A stretch of 64,000 nt of DNA from Bolinopsis microptera. Lineage: Eukaryota; Ctenophora; Tentaculata; Lobata; Bolinopsidae. Of the stretch, positions 10,442 through 22,657 are shown in pieces. The translations under genes and the position numbers were made by a program. Numbering within the stretch: position 1 is the stretch's first letter; each line of letters begins with the position of its first letter. The notes under the pieces are model-generated. The model did not search any database and was not told the origin of the DNA. It saw nothing but the letters and a program-made list of their open reading frames with translations. The stretch lies in NCBI RefSeq assembly GCF_026151205.1, contig NC_087073.1:8657411-8721410 (forward strand), written 5' to 3'.

Positions 10442-10784
10442 AATCAACACATATAGTCCGAATCAGTGAAATTTACACAGCTTCCAGCATGATATTAGAC
10501 AGGAGGCACTGACCGAGCTAGGACAACTGGTAAGCTCACTTGTCAGTCTCTGTTACTAGTAAATCATACCTAAAAATTAATATTTAACTGAATGAAATTC
10601 ACTCTGAATTATCAACTGAACATCAACATTCAACAATACATAACATTATTGAATCAATTGTATAAAAACATCCATAGAAGGAATGTGAAACACCCTGAAA
10701 GTATAGCCTTTAATGTCAATGAAGTAATTAATGACTACAGGATGTAAGGATAGAACCTGCACTCCTACCTGTTCAACCAACTTC

Positions 10785-11251
10785 ATTCTTCAGGAAGACC
10801 AACACCCAGGATGAAGCCCGTCTGGATGTAGCAGCTGTTGGACTGTATTCACCATTCGAAAGAACATTCTTTGACATCAGGGTCACTCATCACTCATCCA
10901 CTAGATAAAATCTACAGTGCGCATGAGAAAGAGAAGAAAGATCTCTATGAGGAGAGAGTACTTCAGTCAGAGAAAGGGTCCTTTGTCCCACTAGTCTTTA
11001 CAAAATCCGGAGGTATGGGCCCACTCTGCACTGTGTTTGTAGATCGTATTTCTGAAAGGATAGCTGACCACAATAAAGAAGCTAAGAGCCAGGTCAAAAA
11101 TCACATCAGAACACGATTCAGGTTTGATCTGCTACGAAGCACACTCATAGCACTCAGGGGAATCAGAGGAAGACAAAAAGCCCAGCACCTTAGACTGGAT
11201 GACGTATCCTTCAATCTCATTCCTCAGAAGACGAGCTTTGAGGTCTCTTAA
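10785..11251 (+). pseudogene. Retroelement-associated ORF remnant with frameshift
   Basis: Two overlapping frames together give DEARLDVAAVG...FFDIRV, then, after a one-base shift near 10890-10905, YEERVLQSEKGSFVPLVF, SGGMG and HIRTRFRFDLLR. I recall this order (ARxDVxAxG, FFDxRV, FxPLVFxxxGGMG, IRxRxxFxLxR) from the C-terminal region of reverse-transcribing elements in invertebrates, where the acidic FFD segment looks like a PD-(D/E)XK-type nuclease core. The piece is 5'-truncated and broken, so it is a dead copy. The family assignment is from memory and tentative. Confidence 0.55.
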
Positions 11252-12700
11252 GTTTTTTTATGTAAATTTTATTGATTTAACTTATTGTAGCTTTTATATT
11301 GTGTAAGATTTTACGGACGAAATGATCCCAGGGAGAACTCCCACCTACTCGGCGGGTAGTTGATACACCGTTCACAAGCAAGAGCCACTTTAGTCTACTT
11401 GCTGTGAGGTGTCTCAGCTACATGGGTTGGGGGTCCCCCCTTTTTATTTCCTTTTTTTTCTACAAAACACATAAACTACATTTTAAATAAGCATCTACAC
11501 TACAGTTGTCAATTAAAATATCATTCTATCAATGTGCGTGGTGCAGTTAACAAGCACGATCTGGTGAGCCCAGTGGATTTTCTGGCTATAAAGCTAGCAG
11601 GAAGTATCAATGATGATTTCTGCCTTTTGGAACGGCTTTTATGCCCACTAAAGCAACTACTTGTGTCTATAAACTTAACTGAACTAGCGTTTCGGTGTGT
11701 GCAAAAGCTTCCAGGCACACGCATTCCATGCCCCGTTAGTTACCTGTCCCTCTAAAACCAAACTAGCAGTCAAGGACAAAAAGTCATACACCAAATGGGC
11801 ATTATATTTTATGAATTGTTTTACATCTATTTATTCTGTAAAAATGTGCTAAAATTAAATTTCATTGAAAAAAAATTCTTGTTTCATTGAACTTATATTT
11901 ATATTATTATTACAGTCTAGAACTTTTGTTTCTAGACTAGAATCCCGAGTCCCGACGGCAAAACTATGTTATAACCATCTCACATACAGATTCAGGTGAA
12001 GCAAACCCTGATAGAAAGAAAACTCCAAGAAAAATTGGAGCAAATGTCATTATGACACTCTGCTGCCCCCAGCAGATCAAGGTGCTCAAAGATACAAGTG
12101 CGGTCATCCTGCACATAAGAAACAATCTGCCATATGTTAAGCATCATAACCTGACCTGTTACACAATTGTAACGGTCAACATAACGGTCTAACAGCGGAA
12201 TTATTATTAAATTGTGTTAAGAAATCAATGCTTTTTACAGCATACAGTACACACCAATGACATGTGTCATGTGTGTTACAAAATTCAAAACCTTTTGGTG
12301 GTGCTCCTCCCGATCCAACCTTCAATTGCAGTTTCATTATAACTCGGCTGTGACATACATGCAATTAATAGTGTCCTGTTTCAGGATCCTTCAGTTAAAA
12401 ATACATATATAAATAAGTAATGCATGTTACGTTGATTGATTTGCTATTTATATTTTATACAGCTAATTTAATAACAAAAAAGCTTTTTTTAAATAAAAAT
12501 GTACAACGTGTAGCAAGCCAATCCTTGTACTGTGCGCAGCTCAACTTTTTTCAATTTCAAGCTTTTTGTATATCCGTGCGAGTACTAAGCAACAAAAATA
12601 AACTAGAGTACTAGATAGCAAAAATGTTTATTAACCAAGCATGCAACACGTTATATTAACGATTTTATTAAATATTTGTTCCAAATATGAGACTGCATGT
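11252..12700. other. Retroelement 3' flank and gene-free sequence
   Basis: Follows the retroelement remnant. 11280-11460 contains GC-richer stretches ending in a C run and a T run, probably the element's 3' untranslated part. Small frames on both strands near 11521-11755 show no family I know. The rest is AT-rich with no gene seen. Confidence 0.4.
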
Positions 12701-12764
12701 CGACAAGTCCAACTCTGCGCACGTCTCGGTAGGTTATAAAACCACAAATTAAAAAGTAATATTA

Positions 12765-13290
12765 ATTGAGCTTGCGCTTGTAGCGCGCGCGATACACTAC
12801 TGGGCCGCGCCGCGCATCAAATAATGTTTCTTTTAATGGATGATACTCGTAAAATTGATCCACGATGTCAAATATCCTTCGCATTTCGCCGATTTGCATA
12901 CGATCGGAGAGTTGCTCTAACCAGAGCCCTCTCGCTTGCAGTAGCGCGCGACCGCCGTACGCGTAGGCATGCATGGCTATGTGAAATCGGAGAAATGTGG
13001 TTGACATACGTTGCATGCCACTTTTCGCGCTGATATTGGGATACGAAACATGTATCAAAGATGTGGTTGCAAGAAGATGCGCGGCGCACCCCAGTAGTGC
13101 ATTGCGCTACAACTCGTAAAATATTTGTTTGGCCTCGTCGACGAGTCCAACTCGGCGCGCGTCCCAGTAGGTTATAAACCTACAATGTTTCTTGCAACCA
13201 CTTTCGGTCGAAATCTAATCGCGATCTTCGCACTTGCAGTAGCGCGCTCGTAAAGACTTGCGGTTATGCAAATGCACCACTGGTTCACCT
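12765..13290. repeat. GC-rich dispersed repeat cluster, several orientations
   Basis: Against an AT-rich background this block is rich in CGCG. It contains the core GCGATACACTACTGGG followed by GCGCATCAAATAATG (about 12785-12827), an inverted core (CCCAGTAGTGCATTGCGC, about 13090-13107), and a sub-repeat, GTCCAACTCGGCGCGCGTC, with a diverged copy near 12707-12726. A further direct copy lies at 14010-14070. Open frames here are by-products of the CG-rich repeats. Confidence 0.6.
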
Positions 13291-13675
13291 AGCCATGAGT
13301 CTACGCGTACTGCGTGACGCGTTTGTTTCACAAGCTACTGCAAGCGATAGGGCTCTGGATAGAGCAACGCCAGTACCAAGAAATAAACTCTGTCCGTAAT
13401 CCAGGTCTTGGGTAAATCTTGTCATACGTTGTAAGACCCGCCGCGCACGAGTGCGCAGCTCCCCCTGTATCCGTCGAAACTCTACAGTGAAGCGACAGTG
13501 GGGGTCACCACGTGATACAAGGTAAATCAGGAAAAATAAAGGATAAAGGAAAAGAAGAAGAAGAAAAATGTGTAAGTGTACATCATCAGCAAATGACTTG
13601 GCTATCGGTTTCGGGGGTTTAACTCCTGTACCGATATTAAATTGCCAAGCCCCCCTAACAATCACTCGTCAGTGA

Positions 13676-14000
13676 TCACCTGTCTACATTGAATGTGATG
13701 TCGAATATTTCGTCGACATCAACTATTCCGTATTTGTGAAGTACGTTGGGTCGGTCACTTATCCAGTCATCCAGCTTATTGTATAGCTTGGTTGTGACGA
13801 TACCTGACTCACTTAAAGAAAGGTTAATGTCAAGGTAGTTGATGTTCTTATTGTCGTCACTGCTTCTCTCCATGAGTAGGTCTGGTGGATAGATTGACCC
13901 GATGAGATTGGCAAACTTTATATAGTTGATAGTGCCAAGATCGTCAACATATCTGCAGTTCTCAGAGAGAAGCTTACCAAGGCAATATAAATTTAATGGT
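13676..14000 (-). pseudogene. Reverse transcriptase fragment (YVDD box, Penelope-like or related)
   Basis: The minus frame is open from about 14000 to 13676 with no start codon. It contains CRYVDDLGTIN, the YxDD active-site box of a reverse transcriptase, then IYPPDLLME, then NYLDINLSLSESGIVTTKLY ahead of a YNKLDD segment. That order (RxxDDLxTIN, IYPxxL, xLDxxI, TxLYxKxDDF) is what I recall from a retroelement class common in cnidarians. Only the end of the palm domain survives, so it is a truncated dead copy. Confidence 0.75.
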
Positions 14001-14007
14001 GTCTTTC

Positions 14008-14075
14008 AGCTTGTAGCGCGATGCACTACTGGGTCGCGCGCGCATCAAATAATGCTTCTCGCAACCACTTCGGTA
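14008..14075 (+). repeat. Second copy of the GC-rich dispersed repeat
   Basis: Carries TTGTAGCGCGATGCACTACTGGG, split here as TTGTAGCGCGATG and CACTACTGGG, then GCGCATCAAATAATG and CTTCTCGCAACCACTT, the same order as in the cluster at 12.77-13.29 kb. Confidence 0.6.
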
Positions 14076-14319
14076 GATCGGCGAGATGCACCACTGTGCC
14101 TCACCGAGCTGCGAAGGATTGACATCGTGAATCAATCTTTCAGCTTACCGGCCGAGAAGCAGATAAAACCGCTGTATTCCTTTTTGGAGAAAAAACAATT
14201 GCATTTAGACATTATTAAATATATATTTAGACATTATTATATATATTTTGTTATAAAATTATTTGAAAGAAAAGGCCTCAGACTTTGGGCACGGGCATTA
14301 TGGTTTGTGTAATCCTCAT

Positions 14320-15690
14320 GGTGGCCCATCCTCATGGCTCCCATCACCTGCATGCGAATATCTGGACTGCCTATCGTTTTTATGGTTTAAATTTAAATAA
14401 TTAAAATATGTCTGAGGCATTTTTACCACATTAGCAATACAACCGATTACACCAAAGCTTTACTGTTAGGGAAAATCTGCTATGGCCATGGCTGTATGCT
14501 GTTACACATCAGTTCATGATATCAGGATCCGAGGCACCCGTTGCAAATAAATGGGTCCTGATCAAATGTATGGTGCTTGTAATGGGTGTGCACCGGATTT
14601 GTAGTCGGTAGTGTCCTGACTATTCTTTTTTGTTGTCATGGGATTTCTGATCCTTCAATAATTTTGTTTGGTATTTAGGTCTAGGTAGTTGTTTATTGTA
14701 TTATTTTACATTATTCAAGACTTACTGAGGGAAGTAGGGACAAACTCTAATGATGAACTGCAAACCCTGATGCGGGACAGGGATGCAGATGTATGGAGGG
14801 GGTTTTCTGGCGCAGTTCCGACTTAGGAGTAGTAGTAGTTAGACAAGAAAATATAGTCACTTTTACTGTTTTTAACAGCTTTAAGTCACTTGCACTGGTA
14901 TATTTAATTGACTCATTTTGTTTTAAATACATGCTATATGTTTAGTCTGGAGACTTGGAGCCCGTAAATATAATGATACAAGCCAATAATTGGAGTAGGC
15001 AGGTAGCCCTGACGGCTGACATGGTGGGTGTATAAACCTTATGGTCTGCTCTCCAAGATCACCCTGCTTATCTTCTGTAATAATTTTAAGTAGTGGTTAT
15101 TAAAACTAACCAAGTAGTAATTAATAATATATCGTGACATGTAATTGTAAGATAACAAACCTCGCGCGCGCGGCGCTTACATCTGCACCTGAGAATCTCT
15201 CAGCAATGTGTGGCTGTCTGCGCGGCGGGCTGTGTATTGTGTATATAGCTGAATTTAAATTTAGATTTATTTGTAAATGTATAATAATATTAAATATGTT
15301 TTGATTGATTGTGGTAAATAAAAATTTTTGTTTTAAAAAATTTTTGTTTTACTATAGTCACGTTAAGTAAGATTGGGATGACACCAATGCAAATTTTATT
15401 CCTCGCACTCCAGAAATGACATTGAAAAAGGAGCAAATGTTCAAATAAACAAGACGTATGGATGACGTAATATTAAAGCAAAATTTTGTGGTTTTGACAT
15501 GATGCATCCAGAGCTTCTGTCGTGCCACATCTGTTGTAATAATAATTTCTCATAAAAAAAAGTAAAGTAAAGTAGAAATTATGACATAACATCATCACTA
15601 ATGTCTACAAAGTATCATCACACTACATGGAAAAATAACTATTTCTCCATCAAATTTAAAGGTAATAATTTATCAAATATTAATCATGAA
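14320..15690. other. Gene-free stretch with repeat fragments
   Basis: No gene seen. A segment near 14940-15060 (TGGGTGTATAAACCTTATGG, then CTCTCC and a run to CACCCTG) is repeated in diverged form near 16735-16790, so both are pieces of one dispersed repeat. A CG-rich patch lies at 15163-15230. Confidence 0.45.
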
Positions 15691-15715
15691 TAAAAACAAC
15701 ATTACAAAATTCAAT

Positions 15716-16420
15716 TTATTCATAAGTGGAGTAAAGATTTATAAAACGTTTCTTTGCTACATAAGGATGAAACCACAGATAATCATAGTGTTTTTCCTTA
15801 TTACTGATGTAACTGGTACCTTCAATTCTTGTTAAAACTTCTTTCGAAACATTCCAAAAATGAAAGTCATTTACAATACATTTAGAAATCATATTCTTTT
15901 TAAAACTTTCCAATCCAATTTTAAAACTCAAAACCGTCATGCAGTTCTTCACCTCCGAAGGGAGTTTGTTCCAATAAGGAACAACCCGCTCTGGAAGAAA
16001 AGAACACTGAAGATTCTTGACCTTTGTCACACTCTATTGGATGAAACCAGATTAAGACCTGATTTACTTGGTCTGAACAAGTCTGAACCATAATCAGTCC
16101 AGCCATTAATAACCTTAAAAGCTTCAATAAGGTCCCCACGTATTTGCCGCTCTGCCAGCGTTGTCAAATTAAGGATTTCCAGTCTACAGCTGTAAGGAAG
16201 AGTACCCACCTCATCAATCAGACGGGTAAACCGCCTCTGGACGCTCTCCAGCTCCAAAACAGTCCCCCAACTTCCATGAGCCACAACTTGATTCCACAAT
16301 TGGACACAATACTCTAGATGAGGTCTCGAATGGTAAATTGTTGAAGGTAAACTTAAAAGATACTTGGACTCCAAACAATTTAAATTGTAGTAATCTAATC
16401 TAATTGCAGCGGCACACACT
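15716..16420 (-). pseudogene. CR1/Jockey-type LINE remnant, 5'-truncated, one frameshift
   Basis: Two minus frames that meet near 16027-16030 give the end of a non-LTR reverse transcriptase. The first has SRPHLEYCVQLWNQ, LELESVQRRFTRLI, YSCRLEILNL, LAERQIRGDLIEAFKV. The second has LPERVVPYWNKLPSEV and FKIGLESFKK. These are the familiar post-palm motifs RPHLEYxxQxW, LExVQRRxTR, LxxRRxxGDLI and RVVxxWNxLP of CR1/Jockey LINEs. The upstream domains are missing (5' truncation) and a frame break marks it as dead. It is a different element from the long LINE at 32.5-38.3 kb. Confidence 0.88.
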
Positions 16421-17450
16421 TACTTGTCATGATTGTACTATAGACTGAAAATCTCTAAAATCGATTTTGGGCGTTTTTAACCATTGGTTGTAATGTTTTT
16501 AAATACTAAATATCTTAATTTTTTAATTTTTCAATCGGAACAATTAATTAATATTTGATAATTTATTCGGTAGTTTGGTCTGATATTGATATTGATATTG
16601 ATTATATTGATATTGTTATTATGGAATGAAGCTAACTCCAGACATAAATAATATTACTTCTTTTAACAAAGGGACTTGGAGCATAAACGACCAAGTTTGC
16701 ATAAATTTCTATCCAACCAAGAATTCAGGAGGCAAGGGTGGGTGCGTAAACTTTATGGTCTGCACTCTCCGATCCTGTATCACCCTGGATTCTTTTCCAC
16801 GTATCTTTGTAAAAGGTATATACCTTCTAGTCAATCTCTTGCTACTCCAAGGCCCCTAGGACATCTGATCTAAAGTTCGTGCTAGTTATATTATATATGA
16901 AATATATGTTTTTGTCTGCTTTAATTGATACTAAATAAGATTGTTGTTTTCTTGAAATTGTTGTTTTCTTCATTTACCTTTACTGGTATGACTTGTTATA
17001 TATATAAATATATTATATATATATATGTTAAATGATTTGTTTGCATAATCTTCACTCTTAGGTCATATATTATAATCTGAAATGCAAACCTATCAGGGCA
17101 CTCGCCACTCAATTGTTGAAGAGATGTAAAACCTGTATTTTATTATTGATTTTTATACATTATTCATCACAATCACATCTTACAACCTATCTTTAGTGTT
17201 ATCAAAAATGAATAAGAAGCTGAAACATTACACCATTGTAAACGTAAAATATAGAAAACAACATTAATCAATATCAGAATATAAACAATTGGAACAGCTC
17301 TGTTTGTATGCTTCAGTTCTATTATTAAAACAAGACCTCTATTATTTAATGTATTGTTATTTTGTTTACACTTGGTCAAGGCATATAAGGTCATTCAGCG
17401 AATTTTCTTTGGAATAAAATAAAAATGATGTATTTGTAAACATTTTGACA
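16421..17450. other. Gene-free AT-rich stretch
   Basis: Contains a TTGATATTGATA microsatellite (about 16580-16617), the second copy of a dispersed repeat (16670-16800) and a TA-rich stretch near 17000-17030. No gene seen. Confidence 0.5.
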
Positions 17451-17452
17451 GT

Positions 17453-17458
17453 TTATTG
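17453..17458 (-). promoter_or_regulatory. Polyadenylation signal of the P450 gene
   Basis: AATAAA on the minus strand about 60 bases past the P450 stop codon. Confidence 0.6.
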
Positions 17459-17519
17459 ATTTAAAAAAATATATTATATATTTATACTCAAATTGCAATT
17501 GATTCCTGGCTGAAATCCA

Positions 17520-19028
17520 CTAAGCAACTGTGATGAAGACTCCATTCTTTGGCTTAACTGTTAAATCTGTCTCTTTTTCCAAATGTTTCTCTTCTGGCCT
17601 AGCATCAGCTATTTGTAAATTATGAAGCAGTTTGGTCAGCAGTACCTTCATCTCCATTATTGCAAAATGCTTGCCAATGCAAACCCGTGGCCCTGCAGTG
17701 AATGGGATGAATGTGAAGGGCTCGACTTTTGAACCAGGCCCAAATCGGCCTGGATCAAATTTTTCTGGGTTGGACCAGTGAACATGTGACATATGCACTT
17801 CATGAATTGAACACCATATTCGAGTATCAGGTGGTAAAATTACTCCATCTACTGTCGTATTATAGTTTGGAGCGAGTCTAAAAGTCCCTTGTACTGGTGC
17901 GTGTAATCGCAATGCCTCCTTTATACACTGCTCCATGTACACAAGTCCATTCAGATCATCAAAATCGAGTTCATCTTTTCCATTCAGCACTGATTTAATT
18001 TCGTTCTTTAGGTCTTGGGTAATTGTTGGTTTTTTAAGAATCTCCCAAATGAAGCATGTCATGGTGATGGCAGTAGTTTCCATTCCCGCAATGAGGAATA
18101 CAAAGAAATCGTCTAGCAGATCTTCAATGGTAAGCTCGTCTGAAAAAACATTTCCTTTCACAATGTATGACAGTATATCATTGGTTTTGTCTTTTTCTTG
18201 ATCCCGAGATATCGCCTCAAATCTGTCTTTCAGATGGTCTTTCATGTAGCCCCTCAAAAATGTTGCTGTCCTCTTCAAGGTGGCTTTTTCCTCTGTGTAT
18301 TTCCATGGCAATAAAAACGACATCCAATTGTAGGCATGCAAAGCGGCAATTTCCAATAGTTCATTTACTGATTTATTCATTTTTGAATCTTCTTTGGTGA
18401 TAAAATCATCGTACAAGTTGAAACCACAGGTGCAAATCACTTCTAATGCAGTTCTATTCATTACTGGGAATATATTAATTTCCTTTTGTTCTGACATATT
18501 TGTTAACTGAGAGCATAGTTGATCTGCAGAGTAGGTCATCTTGCCCATCAACTGACGGAGAAACTTCTTTTGAAATGCAGGGTCCATTATCCGGCGTTTG
18601 TTGTGCCAAATTTCTGTTCCCTGATCAAGTAGGATATTTTTTCGACCCAAGAAGCGCTGTCCTTGGATGAAGTCAACGTGCGTGTTCTCCGGTTCCCTTT
18701 TAAGATATGTGCGGTGATCACTCAAAATTTTGGAGTTTATGCTTGTTTTCACCGTATAGATCATGCCCCTAAATTTGGGTCCAAAAACCAACGCTACAGT
18801 TTCACCCCCAGTTTCTTTACGTATCACCTCCAGCAGAACGTTTAAGTTAAACCCATGAATCTTGGACAATTTAGTGAATAAGAACAAGTGTCCGAAGTAC
18901 CAGAGCGGTGATATGGGTATCGGAGGAGAGGGAAAGTGCGAGTACTGACTCCTCTTTCTAACAATGTACACGTGGTATACAGCAAACAGTGTTATCACCA
19001 GTCCAAATAGAGTCGAGATGAAAATCAT
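17520..19028 (-). CDS. Cytochrome P450, CYP46A-like (cholesterol 24-hydroxylase family), intronless
   Basis: Full-length 502 residues from the ATG at 19028. An N-terminal membrane anchor (IFISTLFGLVITLFAVYHVY) is followed by a Pro-rich hinge (PSPPIPISP). The oxygen-binding I-helix AGMETT is near residue 313, the ExxR motif (EALRL) near 369, a FDPGRFGPG segment is present, and the haem loop FTAGPRVCIG has its ligand Cys near residue 450. The wording of several segments (KEALRLHAPVQGTFRLAP, FGPGSKVEPFTFIPF) is closest, in my memory, to CYP46A. That family is an ER-bound monooxygenase hydroxylating sterol side chains with electrons from P450 reductase. The true substrate in this animal cannot be read from the sequence. 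The lack of introns is unusual beside its intron-rich neighbours and may reflect a retrocopy origin. Confidence 0.93.
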   Translation of the reverse strand: MIFISTLFGLVITLFAVYHVYIVRKRSQYSHFPSPPIPISPLWYFGHLFLFTKLSKIHGFNLNVLLEVIRKETGGETVALVFGPKFRGMIYTVKTSINSKILSDHRTYLKREPENTHVDFIQGQRFLGRKNILLDQGTEIWHNKRRIMDPAFQKKFLRQLMGKMTYSADQLCSQLTNMSEQKEINIFPVMNRTALEVICTCGFNLYDDFITKEDSKMNKSVNELLEIAALHAYNWMSFLLPWKYTEEKATLKRTATFLRGYMKDHLKDRFEAISRDQEKDKTNDILSYIVKGNVFSDELTIEDLLDDFFVFLIAGMETTAITMTCFIWEILKKPTITQDLKNEIKSVLNGKDELDFDDLNGLVYMEQCIKEALRLHAPVQGTFRLAPNYNTTVDGVILPPDTRIWCSIHEVHMSHVHWSNPEKFDPGRFGPGSKVEPFTFIPFTAGPRVCIGKHFAIMEMKVLLTKLLHNLQIADARPEEKHLEKETDLTVKPKNGVFITVA

Positions 19029-19039
19029 GCTGTCGTTCT

Positions 19040-22000
19040 GAATTAATATTTGGTTTAAAAGTGGAATTTATATATTGATAAATTAAGTTTACTTGAAATC
19101 ATGTTAGTTCATCTCTTTTTCAGAATACAGGCGGACGCGGAGTTCTATTGAGTAAATAATATTCTATTGAAGTTAATTAGTATCAATCAACAAGCAGTAC
19201 GTATCAAAACATGTTTAATTAGTGTATAATAGGACATTTCCGCAAAACATACAAAATAGGGCAGCTGGATAGTTATCAAAACTAAATTTTTAAAACACGT
19301 CAGAACGAGTTAACACAGCCTACATGTGCACATGTGCACAAGTAATGCTGATACAACATTTCACATATTTTACTTCCACAAATTGTTATCTACCACTGCC
19401 TATTAGGCACTGGTAGTGCCACTACCTCTGAACAATGTGAACGCGCATCAGAGAACTCGACGTCACGACTCATGGTAATTAGATTATTAAATGTTCTAGA
19501 ATCTAGAGAATGTCCTAGAAAACTCGCAGCTGTAATGTCCCGTGTGGCCCCTTGCCAATGATGTAGACACTAGTATATATTATATAGTGTGATCTCATTG
19601 TTGTGTTGTGATCTAATGTTGCCGTTAGTTGGGACACTCGTGTGTGACCTAAGTCTGACGTCTTTGCAGAGGTAGTTTATTTAGGAAGCATTTTTCACAT
19701 TTCTCAATCTCATCGTTTCTCAATTTTCAGTTAACAGCTCTACTAACTTACTGAAGTACGCTTACTGTTGACTTTATTTCGCGTCCAGAAAAAGCTCGAG
19801 CATTATATTAATTCTCTCCCGGTGCGCACCAGATGGTTATTTACAGATTAGTTTTACAGTTCAAGTTACATTACTGGTATAATAGCCTCGAACAATCTAA
19901 AGATGCAGTAAAACGTCTCTCTAGATAATATTATTATATGGAAGTGATAAGCTTACATCTTTCTACAATCCTGCGTTTACCATCATCTACTTTTGCGATG
20001 TGAGCTGTTTTCATTGTTTTCATTGTTACAATGCTATCTTACTACTGCAGTAAAAGTGGTATTGTTTATGTTTTCGTTGATAATGATAGGCAGGTTCTCG
20101 TGTACTAAGACCGTGTGTTTATGAGCAAATAGTGCAGATCTTCTCAAATATATTTTACTTAGCATTCCTGATTGTGCTATAGATCTAGCCTGGATGTTAT
20201 ATAATGTGTCTATTCTGCCCATATATGGGCATTATATAGTTCAGCTCATATCAAATAAGAGTGCCAATTGCGATTATACCATGATGGTATATTCTTGGCA
20301 GTGAAAGAGCGATTGTGTTAAATCACAAAATACATTAATTGTAGTCTGTCGGAGGTTTTCACACAATATCTAGATTGCTTAGATGAAAGGAAATATCTAT
20401 TGTTATCTTCCCTCCATCAATCAAACTTACATGTCAAATTGCACATTAAAGTTCATCGCTGCATCTGTGGCTGTTCTTTTCATTAGGTTTTACATATCGC
20501 TCTACAGGCAGCTCTTTTATTGAAACGTGACGAATATTGTTAAGTTGAAACAAATCCTAAATTCCCGTAATTTTACCGAACCAGTATTAATTGCAAGTCC
20601 ATTGTTTTTTGTGGACTGCAAATGACTGGCTTAGCATACCAAGAGAAACAACTAATAAACGTGAGCTTGTAAAACTTACATACTCAGGACCGGTGTAAAA
20701 TGTGGAATCAGGAATGTGGGTGGTGTCGGAATGCAGAACTGCTCACAAGAAGTCTGTATAATTGTTGAAAACTTTGTAACTTCTGAAATATTGAATTGAG
20801 TAATGAGTATTACATTGAGAAAACTAAGTTTTTTCTTTGCTACATTAACGTACAAGGTACTGTACACTTGCACATTAAGTTCTCAAGACACACCTTTTGT
20901 TTTTCTGTTCTGAACCCATCGTTTTTTCCGCAGCGTTTATTAAATAAGTACTTCCTTTAGACTTTCGGTCTTAGCCTGCTTTGTTAGTCACATACCTTTA
21001 TACTACATTACTATCCGTTCATGTGACTCACACGTGGTGGTCACACGAACCTAATATTTCGACGGATACCGTCACCCTGCCCTCGTAGCCTTAGCGTGTG
21101 GCTCTTTATTTATCGGGCCCATTACAAAACAGCGACGGGTCACACTATAGGGTCTCAGAGCAGTGAATACGTTCGCACGTGACCTACATCTGTCAAGATT
21201 ATTCGTTCGCACGTGACTCTTACGTGGCTCTTTATTGGCACTATATTATTGGACAGTGGACACGATATTCAGACTTTCAGAAAATCGGTGTGATTAGTTT
21301 TGTAATGGCACCAACTATGTTTTCGGTTGTTTAAAAAAAATTAAAAGCCGTGTGATCAGTTTATAATCGCACTCCCTGTCCGGTCACAAGTTTCATTTAG
21401 TCCGGAGGAGGAAAAACTGAAAAAATCCGGTACGATTATGAAGAATATAATTGACCGTAATTATTTCAACCGTATTGTTCTTTCTATAACTATACCATGA
21501 AACGATATTTGTCTGACCGCCTATTTCGAGTGTTTCACTTGTTGTAATGCTCCTGTCTGCAGTTGAGCACTGTCTTTGGGAAACCAAGCAACGACAAATT
21601 TTAACTTAATATTTATATAACCTTTACATATCACTAGCTAATATTACAAATACAATTTATAAAATCATAAATATACAGGGTCACGAGTTGAAAATAGCGT
21701 GTAGAATGTAAATATCGATAATTTTTTTATGAAGGAGCAAATTTTGAAAGGTGAATTGCTATCAGTTCATAAACGTTACAAATTTCATTCTTGCCTCTCA
21801 TTTGATTATAACTCATAATTTGGTAGACTCCGTGTTCAGACTTTGGCTTTTTGTACCATTTTATCATTAACTTGGAATTTTATTCCGATTTTATTTTATT
21901 CCCACTCTCCAAGCTAGCATTCCGGTCATTTTAGAGCCTCATTTAATCATTCGGTCTTACTAAAGAACCTCTCACCTTCTAAGATTTTTTACCGCTTCGT

Positions 22001-22640
22001 TCATTTTAAGCTTTATTTATTCATTTTATCATTTTTATTGTACACACTGGCTGTTTACTTTACAAAGTACAAAAAGTCCGAACAGTACACGGAGTCTAGG
22101 AAAAACCTGTGAACCAAATAAGCAGAATGGCACCCGTACATGATGTGTTAAAATATATACCGTTTTAGAATGCCTTCGTAAACGTTTTCTCTTTTGTAAG
22201 GTAAACAGGTAGTGTGTACAATAAAAATGATGAAATGAATTCCAACCACTACCAGTTAGCTCAATCTTCTTATATCTTGAGGTATGTTACACAGCATGCC
22301 CTTACTTTGTTTAGTTGCTAAGTTTGTCTATCAGTTACATTGTCATATCATTACACTTAACACTGATCAGGATTTTATTGTTCGATATAAGGAATGTTCT
22401 AGTACAATTCTTGTAGGATTGTTCGTTCATTCCCTTTCATGTTATAATAGCGCTAACCATTATTTTCATCGCTTCTTTGTATTCGTGCCGAATACAAGCA
22501 GACACCAACCTAAATTGAATTTAGCTATTCATACTTTATTGAGAGCCAGATCTCAAGCGCCTTTTGAGTTTTATACATTTTAAAAACTTTTATAAAAGTG
22601 ATATTAATATTGTTGTTAACCTAGTTATTACTATTAGCAA
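19040..22640. other. Gene-free spacer of about 3.6 kb
   Basis: Separates the P450 gene (minus) from the stomatin gene (plus), so the divergent promoters of both must lie in it. Frames present are short and without family resemblance. Around 21000-21250 the words TTCGCACGTGAC and TGGCTCTTTAT recur two or three times, a weak local repeat. No RNA gene recognised. Confidence 0.45.
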
Positions 22641-22657
22641 TAGGTATCTCACGCAAT

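Noticed and set aside
11521-11755. Overlapping ORFs on both strands near 11.6 kb
   Set aside because: Both short; neither shows a family motif or splice signals, and they lie in retroelement debris.
12762-13665. Several Arg/Ala-rich short ORFs on both strands
   Set aside because: Created by CGCG-rich repeats; no shared family or splice structure.
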